From Nocardia cyriacigeorgica (GTDB taxonomy: Bacteria; Actinomycetota; Actinomycetes; Mycobacteriales; Mycobacteriaceae), in the NCBI RefSeq assembly GCF_005863245.1, contig NZ_VBUT01000009.1, positions 241,963-305,962 of the forward strand: a stretch of DNA of 64,000 nucleotides, given 5' to 3'. Each line of letters starts with the position of its first letter. The first letter of the stretch is position 1. Below are positions 8,698 through 17,407 of the stretch, piece by piece. Under the pieces are notes generated by a model that searched no databases, was not told where the DNA came from, and saw only the letters and a list, made by a program, of their open reading frames with translations. Made by a program: the position numbers and the translations under genes.

Positions 8698-9981
8698 GTG
8701 GCCATCATCGAACAGGTCGGAGCTCGCGAGATCCTGGATTCGCGCGGAAACCCCACCGTCGAGGTCGAGATCGCCCTCGACGACGGCACGCTGACCAGGG
8801 CGGCTGTGCCGTCCGGCGCGTCCACCGGTGAGCACGAGGCGGTGGAACTGCGCGACGGCGGCGACCGCTACCTGGGCAAGGGTGTGCAGAAGGCCGTCGA
8901 GGGTGTGCTCGACGAGATCGCCCCGGCCGTCATCGGTCTGGACGCGGTCGAGCAGCGCACCGTCGACCAGGTGCTGCTGGATCTGGACGGCACCCCGGAC
9001 AAGTCGCGCCTTGGCGCCAACGCCCTGCTGGGTGTGTCGCTCGCGGTGGCCCGCGCCGCCGCCGAATCCTCCGGTCTCGAGCTGTTCCGTTACCTCGGCG
9101 GCCCGAACGCCCACGTGCTTCCGGTGCCGATGATGAACATCCTCAACGGTGGCGCGCATGCCGACACCGGCGTCGACGTCCAGGAGTTCATGGTCGCCCC
9201 GATCGGCGCGCCCACCTTCAAGGAGTCGCTGCGCTGGGGCGCGGAGGTCTACCACGCGCTCAAGTCGGTGCTGAAGTCGAAGGGCCTGGCCACCGGCCTC
9301 GGTGACGAGGGCGGTTTCGCCCCTGACGTCGCCGGTACCCGCGAGGCGCTCGACCTGATCAGCTCCGCGATCGCCAAGACCGGCCTGAAGCTGGGCAGCG
9401 ATGTCGCGCTGGCGCTGGACGTGGCCGCCACCGAGTTCTACTCCGACGCCGGTTACAAGTTCGAGGGCAACGTCCGCACCGCCGCCGAGATGGCGCAGTT
9501 CTACGCCGACCTGCTCACCGCCTACCCGCTGGTCTCCATCGAGGACCCGCTGTCGGAGGACGACTGGGACGGCTGGGTCGCGCTGACCGATCAGATCGGC
9601 GACAAGATCCAGCTGGTCGGCGACGACCTGTTCGTCACCAACCCGGAGCGCCTGGAAGAGGGCATCAGCAAGGGCGCCGCGAACGCGCTGCTGGTGAAGG
9701 TCAACCAGATCGGCACCTTGACCGAGACCCTCGACGCCGTCGAGCTCGCCCACCGCAACGGCTACAAGACCATGATGAGCCACCGCTCCGGCGAGACCGA
9801 GGACACCACCATCGCCGACCTGGCGGTGGCCGTCGGCAGCGGTCAGATCAAGACCGGCGCGCCCGCCCGCAGCGAGCGCGTGGCCAAGTACAACCAGCTG
9901 CTGCGCATCGAGGACGCCCTCGGTGATTCGGCGCGTTACGCGGGCGACGTCGCGTTCCCGCGCTTCGCGTTCGAGGACTGA
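8698..9981 (+). CDS. eno: Enolase (phosphopyruvate hydratase)
   Basis: Converts 2-phosphoglycerate to phosphoenolpyruvate in glycolysis. The 427-residue product has AIIEQVGAREILDSRGNPT at the N-terminus, SGASTGEHEA, GDEGGFAPD, the metal ligands in VSIEDPLSEDDW and VGDDLFVTN, and the family signature LLVKVNQIGTLTE. The GTG at 8698 gives the canonical N-terminus; a start at 8623 would add 25 unrelated residues. The following DivIC gene begins 25 bases after the stop, so the genes are probably co-transcribed. Confidence 0.98.
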   Translation: MAIIEQVGAREILDSRGNPTVEVEIALDDGTLTRAAVPSGASTGEHEAVELRDGGDRYLGKGVQKAVEGVLDEIAPAVIGLDAVEQRTVDQVLLDLDGTPDKSRLGANALLGVSLAVARAAAESSGLELFRYLGGPNAHVLPVPMMNILNGGAHADTGVDVQEFMVAPIGAPTFKESLRWGAEVYHALKSVLKSKGLATGLGDEGGFAPDVAGTREALDLISSAIAKTGLKLGSDVALALDVAATEFYSDAGYKFEGNVRTAAEMAQFYADLLTAYPLVSIEDPLSEDDWDGWVALTDQIGDKIQLVGDDLFVTNPERLEEGISKGAANALLVKVNQIGTLTETLDAVELAHRNGYKTMMSHRSGETEDTTIADLAVAVGSGQIKTGAPARSERVAKYNQLLRIEDALGDSARYAGDVAFPRFAFED

Positions 9982-10006
9982 CAGCAGCGATACATGGGGT
10001 AGGGAT

Positions 10007-10660
10007 ATGACGGAGCGACGTGCGCGTGGTACCAGTCCAGCCGGACGAGGCGACCGCCGCACGTCGCGTGCCGCCCGTTCCCGTCCCGCCGCCGATCAGC
10101 ACGGCCGGGCCGCGGCGCCGAGCCGTACCGCGCGGCGCCGCCCCGACGACAAGGCCGAGCCGCGCAAGATCCGCGCCCGGAAGAAGAAGCCGGCGGGCAA
10201 GGACGCGCCCGAACGCACCATCCTCGGTTTGTCCACCGGCAAGGCGGTCATTCTGGCGATGGTCGTGTGCGCGCTGGCGTTGACGCTGGCGGTGCCGATG
10301 CGCACCTATTTCAGTCAGCGGGCCGAGGCCGCCCAGTTGGCTCAGGAACGCAGGCAGCTCGAGGCCGATCTGGCGCGGTTGCGTGATCGCCGCGCCCAGC
10401 AGCAGGATCCGGCCTATATCCGCTCCGAGGCCAAGGACCGGCTGCGGTTGGTGATGCCCGGCGAAACGCCGTATATCGTGCAGGTTCCCGGTATCGAGGC
10501 GCCCGCGCGCCCGGGCCCGACGACGCCGTCGCGGGAACCGGACCCCTGGTATACCGGCCTGTGGCGCAGTGTGTCCGAACCACAGCCGGCCCCCGAACCC
10601 GCACCCGTGACCACGACGCCGCCGGCCGCGCCCGCGCCGAACCCGGAAGGACCCAGGTGA
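10007..10660 (+). CDS. FtsB/DivIC-family septum formation protein
   Basis: The 217-residue product has a basic cytoplasmic N-terminus of ~80 residues, one membrane helix (GKAVILAMVVCALALTLAVP), then a coiled coil (RAEAAQLAQERRQLEADLARLRDRRAQQQD). These precede the DivIC motif DPAYIRSEAKDRLRLVMPGETPY. The C-terminus is a proline-rich extracytoplasmic tail. FtsB/DivIC proteins join the FtsL-FtsQ divisome subcomplex. The position after eno matches Rv1024. The ATG at 10007 follows GGGTAGGGAT. The end overlaps the next gene by four bases. Confidence 0.88.
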   Translation: MTERRARGTSPAGRGDRRTSRAARSRPAADQHGRAAAPSRTARRRPDDKAEPRKIRARKKKPAGKDAPERTILGLSTGKAVILAMVVCALALTLAVPMRTYFSQRAEAAQLAQERRQLEADLARLRDRRAQQQDPAYIRSEAKDRLRLVMPGETPYIVQVPGIEAPARPGPTTPSREPDPWYTGLWRSVSEPQPAPEPAPVTTTPPAAPAPNPEGPR

Positions 10661-11178
10661 CCGAACCCGACGACCGGGATCTGCGGATCATCGAAGAACA
10701 GCTGGGCCGCACCCCGCGCGGGGTGCTCGCCATCGCCTACCGCACCCCCGATGGTGTGCCCGCGGTGGTGAAGACGGCGCCACGGCTGCCCGACGGCACC
10801 CCGTTCCCGACCCTGTACTACCTCACCGATCCGCGGCTCACCGCCGAGGCGAGCAGGCAGGAGTCGGCGGGTGTGATGCGGGAGATGACCGAACGCCTCG
10901 GCACCGATCCCGAGCTGGCCGCCGCCTATCGCGCCGCGCACGAGAGCTATCTGGCCGAACGCGATGCCATCGAGCCGCTCGGCACCGATTTCACCGGTGG
11001 CGGCATGCCCGAGCGGGTCAAATGCCTGCACGTGCTGATCGCGCATTCGCTGGCCAAGGGCCCCGGTGTGAATCCGCTCGGCGACGAGGCAGTCGCGCTG
11101 GCCGCCGAGCACGGTCTGCGCGGCACCGCGGTCCCGGCGGATTGGCCGCGGTTCGAGCGTGCGGAGGAGCAGGCATGA
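10657..11178 (+). CDS. DUF501 protein (Rv1025 family)
   Basis: The 173-residue product opens with DLRIIEEQLGRTPRGVLAIAYR and contains FPTLYYLTDPRLTAEASRQESAGVM, GGGMPERVKCLHVLIAHSLAKG and NPLGDEAV, the conserved blocks of DUF501. The Cys-His-His cluster in VKCLHVLIAHSL is a notable feature of the family. The biochemical role is not established. It starts at a GTG overlapping the DivIC stop and ends with a four-base overlap into ppx, so the three genes are translationally coupled. Confidence 0.9.
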   Translation: MTEPDDRDLRIIEEQLGRTPRGVLAIAYRTPDGVPAVVKTAPRLPDGTPFPTLYYLTDPRLTAEASRQESAGVMREMTERLGTDPELAAAYRAAHESYLAERDAIEPLGTDFTGGGMPERVKCLHVLIAHSLAKGPGVNPLGDEAVALAAEHGLRGTAVPADWPRFERAEEQA

Positions 11179-12122
11179 GTGACCGGGTCGCCGCCGTCGA
11201 TTGCGGCACGAACTCGATCCGCCTGCTGATCGCCGATATCGGCGCCGACGGCAAGCTCACCGACGTGCATCGCGAGATGCGCATCGTGCGGCTCGGCCAG
11301 GGCGTCGACGCGACCGGCAGGCTCGCGCCCGAAGCCATCGAACGCACCCGCGTCGCGCTCGCCGACTACGTCGCGCTCATGCGTGCGCACCAGGTCGCCC
11401 GGGTGCGGATGGTCGCCACGTCCGCCACCCGTGACGCCGCCAACCGCGAGGATTTCTTCGCCATGACCCGCGCCGAACTCGGTGCCGTGGTGCCGGGCGC
11501 GGAGGCAGAGGTCATCACCGGTGACGAGGAGGCGCGGCTGTCGTTCTCCGGCGCGGTCGGCGAATTGTCCGCTGACGCAGGCCCGTTCGTCGTCGTCGAT
11601 CTCGGCGGCGGCTCCACCGAACTGGTGCTCGGCGACAGCGACGGCGTGCACGCCGCCTACTCCGCCGACATCGGCTGCGTCCGCATCACCGAACGCTGCC
11701 TGCCCGGCAACCCGCCCGACGCAGAACAGGTCACCGCCGCACGCGCTTTCGCCGCCGAACGCCTCGCCGAGGCCTTCACCCATGTGCCCGTCGATTCGGC
11801 GCACACCTGGGTCGGCGTCGCGGGCACCATGACCACCATCGCCGCCGTCGCCCTGGATCTGCCCGAATACGACTCCGAGCGCGTGCATCTCACCCGGCTG
11901 ACGCTCGAGCAGCTGCATGAGGTCTGTGACCGCCTTGTCGCGATGAATCACGATGAACGCGCCGCTCTCGGCCCCATGCACCCCGGCCGCGTCGACGTCA
12001 TCGGCGGCGGCGCCGTCATCACCGAAGTGCTGTCCGAAGAACTCGCCCGCCGCGCCGGAATCACCGAACTGGTGGTCAGCGAGCACGACATCCTCGACGG
12101 CATCGCCCTCTCGATCGCCTGA
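11175..12122 (+). CDS. ppx: Ppx/GppA-family exopolyphosphatase
   Basis: The 315-residue protein belongs to the ASKHA-fold Ppx/GppA phosphatases that degrade polyphosphate or (p)ppGpp. The phosphate-1 loop is AAVDCGTNSIRLLIAD. Further motifs are ATSATRDAANREDF, VITGDEEARLSF, the phosphate-2 loop VVVDLGGGSTELVLG, and GVAGTMTTIAAV. It is of the short actinobacterial two-domain type (Rv1026-like, Ppx2), without the C-terminal HD domain of E. coli Ppx. It overlaps DUF501 by four bases. Confidence 0.92.
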   Translation: MSDRVAAVDCGTNSIRLLIADIGADGKLTDVHREMRIVRLGQGVDATGRLAPEAIERTRVALADYVALMRAHQVARVRMVATSATRDAANREDFFAMTRAELGAVVPGAEAEVITGDEEARLSFSGAVGELSADAGPFVVVDLGGGSTELVLGDSDGVHAAYSADIGCVRITERCLPGNPPDAEQVTAARAFAAERLAEAFTHVPVDSAHTWVGVAGTMTTIAAVALDLPEYDSERVHLTRLTLEQLHEVCDRLVAMNHDERAALGPMHPGRVDVIGGGAVITEVLSEELARRAGITELVVSEHDILDGIALSIA

Positions 12123-12128
12123 TTCGCC

Positions 12129-12476
12129 TCAGGTGCCCCGGTTCTGCAACATCTGCTGGTAGTCGGTGATACCCGGCGTGTGCCACCAGATCGGCTGCGC
12201 ACCCGGTCCGCAATCCTGGCTGAAGGTGCCCGAGGAGTTGCCCGCCAGCCGGAAGTGGGCTTCATACAGGATGCGCAGGTTGCTGCACAGCCCGACGAGG
12301 GTGCCGGTGCCCGCGCCGACGTCGGTGTTGGTGCAGGTGACGTCCAGCCGGGAACCGACCGGCGTCGCGCCGCAGGTGACATATCCCGGCGGTGCGGCCT
12401 GCGCGGCCGGTGCGCAGAAGCCGGCGGCCAGGGCCGTGAGCGCTGCGGCGCCCATCGCTGCTCGTGCGAAACGCAT
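12129..12476 (-). CDS. Small secreted protein, unknown
   Basis: The 115-residue product begins at the ATG at 12476 with an Arg-containing N-terminus, a hydrophobic core and a likely cleavage site after AAQA. The mature part has four cysteines (VTCGATP, VTCTNTD, GLCSNL, SQDCGPG), suggesting two disulfides, and ends in a polar helix-like segment. No family is recognised. It converges on ppx with only six bases between the stops. Confidence 0.6.
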   Translation of the reverse strand: MRFARAAMGAAALTALAAGFCAPAAQAAPPGYVTCGATPVGSRLDVTCTNTDVGAGTGTLVGLCSNLRILYEAHFRLAGNSSGTFSQDCGPGAQPIWWHTPGITDYQQMLQNRGT

Positions 12477-12579
12477 GTGATTCCCTCCCGTTGACGCGGT
12501 GGTCTGCCGCGGCATCGAGACTACCCAGAACTGTTGTGCGGTGGGAAGATCGAACTGATTGCGCTCGTCCACCGCGGCG

Positions 12580-13029
12580 TCACGGCTGCGCTTCGGCCCG
12601 CCCGATGATCAGGTGCGCGAGCCGGTCCAGCGACTCCTGGTTGCGGGCGGTGAAGAACAGGTCCTGCGCGATGCCGGGGATGAGGCTGCCCAGGCCACGG
12701 GACGCGCGCTCCGACATCGTGATCCGGGTCAGGTTGGGTTGTGGCTCGTCGAGGTCGAAGCGGATCCAGGCCGCGCCGATCAACCACAGGTGGGCGTCGA
12801 GTTCGAGCATGTGCGGCGGGTCGACAGCGGTGACCTTCGTGACGTCCTGCATGGTCAGCGGCCACAGGCCGACGCTGTGATGGATGCGGGTGCCGACGGC
12901 GGGCCAGCCACGGTCCACCACCCGGATATGGGAGGCGCCGACGACCCAGCTCGCATATAACCAGCCGTCGGCCAGGGCCGCGAAGGCCTGGTCGATCGGC
13001 ACCGGCACCGTCACTTCGACTTCCGTCAT
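12580..13029 (-). CDS. SRPBCC-family protein (polyketide cyclase/START-like)
   Basis: The 149-residue product opens MTEVEVTVPVPIDQAFAALADG, a standard SRPBCC start, followed by YASWVVGASHIRVVDRGWPAVGTRIHHSVGLWP and a C-terminal helix. The family makes a deep hydrophobic ligand cavity; ligands range from lipids to polyketides. The start at 13029 is chosen because the fold begins there. Neighbours give no functional clue. Confidence 0.75.
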   Translation of the reverse strand: MTEVEVTVPVPIDQAFAALADGWLYASWVVGASHIRVVDRGWPAVGTRIHHSVGLWPLTMQDVTKVTAVDPPHMLELDAHLWLIGAAWIRFDLDEPQPNLTRITMSERASRGLGSLIPGIAQDLFFTARNQESLDRLAHLIIGRAEAQP

Positions 13030-13232
13030 CCGCGCACCGCCTCCGTCGTCTGCCCGACCGTCCGCACTCGCCACGTCAGTGATGTTCCGAAGCCCGAGCC
13101 TAATCACCCGCGGCGAACCCGGCGCGTCGCGACGGATACGGCACCAGCGCAAATCGCGCGACGACGTCGCGTTTCGATGCATTTTCGGTGTGGATGCCTG
13201 TGAACAACCGGCGAACGTGGGATTGTCTGACC

Positions 13233-14699
13233 ATGTCCGATGCAGTGAAGACCGAGCAATCGCCCGCCGAGCGGACGTTGTTCGGGCACCCGATCGGGTT
13301 GACCAACCTGTTCGGTGTCGAGATGTGGGAGCGATTCTCCTTCTACGGCATGCTGACCATCCTCGGGTACTACCTGTACTACTCGGCCACCGAGGGCGGC
13401 CTCGGGATGGATCAGGACACCGCCGTCGGCATCGTCGGGGCGTACGGCGGCCTGGTGTATCTGTCCACGGTGCTCGGCGGCTGGGTCGCCGACCGTTTGC
13501 TCGGTATGGAGCGCACGGTCTTCTACGGCGGCGTGGTGGTGATGGCCGGCCATATCGCCCTGGCCATCCTGCCCGGGCTCGCGGGCGTCGGCGTCGGCCT
13601 GGTGCTGGTGGCGCTCGGCAGCGGTGCGCTCAAGGCGAACGCCTCCTCGCTGCTCGGCACGCTGTACCCGCACGGCGATCCGCGCACCGACGGCGGGTTC
13701 ACGCTGTTCTATCTCGGCATCAACCTCGGCGCCTTCGTCGGCCCGCTGCTCACCGGCCTGCTGCAACGCGAGTGGGGATTCCATGCCGGCTTCGGCGCCG
13801 CCGCCATCGGCATGGGGCTCGGGCTGGCCCAGTACGTGGTGTTCCGGCGCAATCTCGGCACCGCCGGACGCAACGTCCCCGATCCGCTGCCGCGCAGCGC
13901 CATCGGCAAGGTCCTCGGGCTGGTCGCCGCGGCGGCGGTGATCGTCGCGATGGCCGCGTTCACGGGGCTGGTGACCCTGGACAATCTCTCCGACGTCACC
14001 ACCGGCGTCATCGCCGTCGCCTCGATCGTCTACTTCGTGGTCATGCTCGTCGACCGCAAAGTGACCGCGGTCGAACGCAGCCGGGTGCGTGCGTTCATCC
14101 CGCTGTTCATCGCCAACGCGGTGTTCTGGTCGCTGTTCCAGCAGATCTTCACCGTGCTCGCCGTCTACTCCGATGAGCGGATGGACTGGAACATCTTCGG
14201 CTGGACCGCGCCGTCGAGCTGGATCGGCTCGGTGGAGCCGGTGTGGATCATCGCGCTCTCGCCGCTGTTCGCGCTGATGTGGACCAAGCTCGGCTCCCGC
14301 GCGCCGAGCACCCCGCGCAAGTTCGCCCTCGGCGTGATCGGCATGGGCCTGGCGTTCTGGTTGTTCACGCCGATGTCGCAGAGCAGCGGCCGCGCGGTGC
14401 CCGCTCTGCTGGTGCTGTTCATCATGGGTGTGTTCGCGGTCTCCGAGCTGCTGATCTCGCCGATCGGCCTGGCCGTGACCACCCAACTCGCGCCCGAAGT
14501 GTTCCGCGCGCAGATGATGGCGCTGTACTTCTTCTCCGTCGGTCTCGGCACTTCGATGTCGGGGACCCTCGCTCGCTACTACGATCCGGCAGACGAGTTC
14601 GCCTACTTCGGCATCATCGGCGCGGTCGCGATCCTCGCCGGTCTGGTTGTCGCCGGCCTCTCACCCTGGGTGAGCAGGCATATGGAAGGCGTCCACTGA
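13233..14699 (+). CDS. POT/PTR-family proton-coupled peptide transporter
   Basis: The 488-residue protein has the POT signature in the first helix (EMWERFSFYGMLTILGYYLYY, with the ExxERF proton/peptide-coupling motif). FYLGINLGAFVGPLLTGLL, the second POT motif, comes later, and about fourteen hydrophobic segments follow. These carriers import di- and tripeptides using the proton gradient. The ATG at 13233 follows a longer basic leader that is not needed. The gene is followed 36 bases later by an amino-acid permease, so the two may form a nitrogen-uptake operon. Confidence 0.9.
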   Translation: MSDAVKTEQSPAERTLFGHPIGLTNLFGVEMWERFSFYGMLTILGYYLYYSATEGGLGMDQDTAVGIVGAYGGLVYLSTVLGGWVADRLLGMERTVFYGGVVVMAGHIALAILPGLAGVGVGLVLVALGSGALKANASSLLGTLYPHGDPRTDGGFTLFYLGINLGAFVGPLLTGLLQREWGFHAGFGAAAIGMGLGLAQYVVFRRNLGTAGRNVPDPLPRSAIGKVLGLVAAAAVIVAMAAFTGLVTLDNLSDVTTGVIAVASIVYFVVMLVDRKVTAVERSRVRAFIPLFIANAVFWSLFQQIFTVLAVYSDERMDWNIFGWTAPSSWIGSVEPVWIIALSPLFALMWTKLGSRAPSTPRKFALGVIGMGLAFWLFTPMSQSSGRAVPALLVLFIMGVFAVSELLISPIGLAVTTQLAPEVFRAQMMALYFFSVGLGTSMSGTLARYYDPADEFAYFGIIGAVAILAGLVVAGLSPWVSRHMEGVH

Positions 14700-14735
14700 C
14701 CACCACCTGGAGACCTCGACACGAAGGAGATCGCC

Positions 14736-16214
14736 GTGGCGATACCGACCAGCCGCCGACAATTGTGGCGCACCAAGAGCGTGGAGCAGTCGATCCGCGA
14801 CACCGACGAACCGGATTCGAAACTCCGCAAGGAGCTCACCGCGTGGGATCTCACGGTCTTCGGCGTCGCCGTCGTCGTCGGCGCGGGCATCTTCACCCTG
14901 ACCGCACGCACCGCCGGCAATGTGGCCGGCCCGTCGGTGTCGCTGGCGTTCGTCTTCGCCGCCATCGCGTGCGCGCTGACCGCCCTCTGCTACGCCGAGT
15001 TCGCCTCGACCGTCCCGGTGGCAGGCAGCGCCTACACCTTCTCCTACGCCACCTTCGGTGAGCTTGCGGCCTGGATCATCGGCTGGGACCTGATCCTGGA
15101 ATTCGCGCTGGCCGCGGCGGTGGTGTCCAAGGGGTGGTCGCAGTATCTGGGTGAGCTGATGGGGTCGCGCTCACCGATCCTGCATATCGGCTCGGTCGAC
15201 TTCGACTGGGGTGCGGTGCTGCTGATCGCGGTGCTCACCAGCTTGATCGCGCTCGGCACCAAGCTGTCGTCGCGGGTGTCGGCGGTGGCCGTCGCCATCA
15301 AGCTCGGCGTCATCGCGCTGGTGCTGGTGATGGGCGTGACCTACTTCAACTCCGACAACCTCACCCCCTACATCCCCGAATCCAAGCCGGGCGAGGGCGG
15401 CGAGGGCGTGCACCAGTCGCTGTTCTCCTTCGTCACCGGCGCGGGCAACAGCACCTTCGGCTGGTACGGCCTGCTCGCCGCGGCGAGCCTGGTGTTCTTC
15501 GCCTTCATCGGGTTCGACGTCGTCGCCACCGCCGCCGAGGAGACCAAGAACCCGCAACGCGATATGCCGCGCGGCATCCTCGGCTCGCTGATGATCGTGA
15601 CCGTGCTCTACGTCGCGGTGTCGCTGGTGCTCACCGGCATGGTGCCCTACACCGACCTCGCCGGTGACGACGCGACGCTGGCCACCGCCTTCGCGATCCA
15701 CGGCGCCACCTGGGTGAAGAACATCATCTCCGTCGGCGCGCTGGCCGGCTTGACCACCGTCGTCATGGTGATGCTGCTCGGCCAGACCCGCGTGCTGTTC
15801 GCCATGTCGCGCGACGGGCTGATGCCGCGCAGGCTCGCCCACACCGGCAACCGGGGCACGCCGGTGCGGATCACGGTCATCGTCGGCGCGGTGTGTGCGG
15901 TGCTCGCCGGTTTCATCGAGTTCGGCACGCTCGAGGAGATGGTCAATATCGGCACGCTGTTCGCGTTCGTGCTGGTCTCCATCGGTGTGCTGGTGCTGCG
16001 CAAGACCCGCCCGGATCTGCCGCGCGGGTTCAGGGTGCCGTGGGTGCCGCTGCTGCCGATTCTGGCGGTGCTGGCCTGCCTGTGGCTGATGCTCAACCTG
16101 TCGGTGGAAACCTGGCTGCGTTTCATTGTCTGGATGGCGCTGGGTTTGGTGGTGTACTTCGCATACGGCAAGCGGCATTCGGTGCTCGGGAAGTCCGTCT
16201 CAGAACAGGGGTGA
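14736..16214 (+). CDS. APC-superfamily amino-acid permease
   Basis: The 492-residue protein has a cytoplasmic N-terminus, then LRKELTAWDLTVFGVAVVVGAGIFTLT, the glycine-rich first-helix motif of APC transporters. FASTVPVAGSAYTFSYATFGELAAWIIGWDL and FFAFIGFDVVATAAEETKNPQRDMPRGI are typical of the cationic/YhdG-like branch. About twelve helices are visible. It starts at a GTG after GAAGGAGAT, a good ribosome-binding site. It probably imports amino acids; the substrate is not clear. Confidence 0.88.
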   Translation: MAIPTSRRQLWRTKSVEQSIRDTDEPDSKLRKELTAWDLTVFGVAVVVGAGIFTLTARTAGNVAGPSVSLAFVFAAIACALTALCYAEFASTVPVAGSAYTFSYATFGELAAWIIGWDLILEFALAAAVVSKGWSQYLGELMGSRSPILHIGSVDFDWGAVLLIAVLTSLIALGTKLSSRVSAVAVAIKLGVIALVLVMGVTYFNSDNLTPYIPESKPGEGGEGVHQSLFSFVTGAGNSTFGWYGLLAAASLVFFAFIGFDVVATAAEETKNPQRDMPRGILGSLMIVTVLYVAVSLVLTGMVPYTDLAGDDATLATAFAIHGATWVKNIISVGALAGLTTVVMVMLLGQTRVLFAMSRDGLMPRRLAHTGNRGTPVRITVIVGAVCAVLAGFIEFGTLEEMVNIGTLFAFVLVSIGVLVLRKTRPDLPRGFRVPWVPLLPILAVLACLWLMLNLSVETWLRFIVWMALGLVVYFAYGKRHSVLGKSVSEQG

Positions 16215-16218
16215 CACG

Positions 16219-16764
16219 ATGCGCAATCCGTGGCGACGCAGGCGCCGGGCGGAACCTCCCGCCCGCGCCGTCGACCATTCCGGCACCGATCTGGTCATCC
16301 GCTGGATCGACGCGGTGACCACCGGGCTGGCGGACGCGCCTCCCGGCCCGCCGGAAGCGGGTCCGGCCCGGGTGTGCGACGGCATGTTCACCGCCGCCAC
16401 CATCGCCGCGGTGCTCATCGAGCGGGTCTGCGACCGCACCGAATACCGCGTCGCCAACAACCGCTGCCTGGCGGCGTCGGTGGAGTTCATGAAGGTGCTC
16501 GGCGAGGACACCCTGCGCCGCTACCGCATCCAGTCCGACGCCCAGCCCGTCGGCCTGGACGAGGTGAACGCCGACGCCGACGAACTCGCCATCGCCCGCC
16601 ACCTGGCCCTGCTCGGCGAGGCCCTCCAGATCGCCCTGTGCAAGGTCACCACCGACCCCGCCCTGTCCGCCGAAATCCGCGAAACCGCCAACGAATCCGG
16701 CCTCCTCGCCGCCGACGTCCTCGTCGAAACCTGCCAAACCATCCAATCCGACCCCACCACCTGA
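16219..16764 (+). CDS. Unknown soluble actinobacterial protein
   Basis: The 181-residue product starts four bases after the permease stop and is likely co-transcribed. It begins with a basic segment (MRNPWRRRRRAEP), then a mostly helical body with TDLVIRWIDAVTTGLADAP, RVCDGMFTAATIAAVLIERVCDRTEYRVANNRC and LAIARHLALLGEALQIALCKVTTDP. It has no signal peptide or membrane helix. Four cysteines lie within the helical part. I do not recognise the family. Confidence 0.6.
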   Translation: MRNPWRRRRRAEPPARAVDHSGTDLVIRWIDAVTTGLADAPPGPPEAGPARVCDGMFTAATIAAVLIERVCDRTEYRVANNRCLAASVEFMKVLGEDTLRRYRIQSDAQPVGLDEVNADADELAIARHLALLGEALQIALCKVTTDPALSAEIRETANESGLLAADVLVETCQTIQSDPTT

Positions 16765-16824
16765 CCCGACCCACCGCCCCGGGGGATTCCGGTACACCCG
16801 TACGAGTCGGTAGGGTGAGCCGAC

Positions 16825-16901
16825 GCCCCTATAGCCCAATTGGCAGAGGCAGCGGACTTAAAATCCGCACAGTGTGGGTTCGAGTCCCACTGGGGGCACC
16901 A
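16825..16901 (+). tRNA. tRNA with anticodon UAA (Leu), CCA encoded
   Basis: The cloverleaf can be drawn by hand. The acceptor GCCCCTA pairs with TGGGGGC, a short D stem is GCC/GGC, the anticodon stem GCGGA/TCCGC encloses CTTAAAA (anticodon UAA), and the T arm GTGGG/CCCAC holds TTCGAGT. The discriminator is A and CCA is encoded. The variable loop is only about five bases, whereas bacterial tRNA-Leu usually has a long class II arm. Decoding of UUA codons as leucine is inferred from the anticodon. Confidence 0.85.
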
Positions 16902-17038
16902 CGTATCCGCAGGTAGATCGGTACCTGCGTGCGCGTGGTCCGACTGATCGGCCATCGCGAGCCGCAGTGAGTCCGCACCAGGCGGTGGAGCGGTGTTGCC
17001 GCTTCGGTCGTCGCGGGGACGCGGCCTACAGTGGCGTT

Positions 17039-17305
17039 ATGACTGATCAGCGGGTTCCCGGCGGGGTGGTGCACGAATTGCCCGACGACCTGCGCGCGGC
17101 GTTGGCCGGCAACTCGGTGGCGCTGGCCGCCTGGCGCGATATCACGCCGCTGGCCCGCAACGAGTTCATCTGCTGGGTCGAGGACGCGGTGCAGCCGCAG
17201 ACGCGGGAGCGGCGGATTCGGCGCACCCAGGAGGAGCTGGAGGAGGGGCAGCGCCGGCCGTGCTGCTGGCCCGGATGCAAGCATCGCGAGCGCACCGGCA
17301 GCTGA
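17039..17305 (+). CDS. YdeI/OmpD-associated family protein (C-terminal domain type)
   Basis: The 88-residue product contains HELPDDLRAALAGNSVALAAW, LARNEFICWVEDAVQPQTRERRIRRTQEELEEG, the pattern of the YdeI/OmpD-associated domain (PPSyr..WI..Ak...TR..RI...). It ends with RRPCCWPGCKHRE, three cysteines and a histidine that could hold a metal. The family has been linked to bacteriocin or antimicrobial-peptide protection, but the activity is not established. The gene is single, downstream of the tRNA. Confidence 0.7.
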   Translation: MTDQRVPGGVVHELPDDLRAALAGNSVALAAWRDITPLARNEFICWVEDAVQPQTRERRIRRTQEELEEGQRRPCCWPGCKHRERTGS

Positions 17306-17407
17306 TCGCCGCGCTGTCGGGCATCGGCGGTTTCGAGCCCGCATCGTGTAGTCGCGTGCCGACCGGATGACCGACCGCACGCGACTGCACTCGCGGTGCC
17401 GTCCTGG

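Noticed and set aside
7483..10062. Long open frame on the minus strand opposite eno and the transglycosylase (859 codons)
   Set aside because: It is a GC-driven shadow of well-supported plus-strand genes and shows no domain.
16825..16901. tRNA as an attachment site for an adjacent island
   Set aside because: No repeated tRNA 3' end was found downstream, and the following genes look ordinary.
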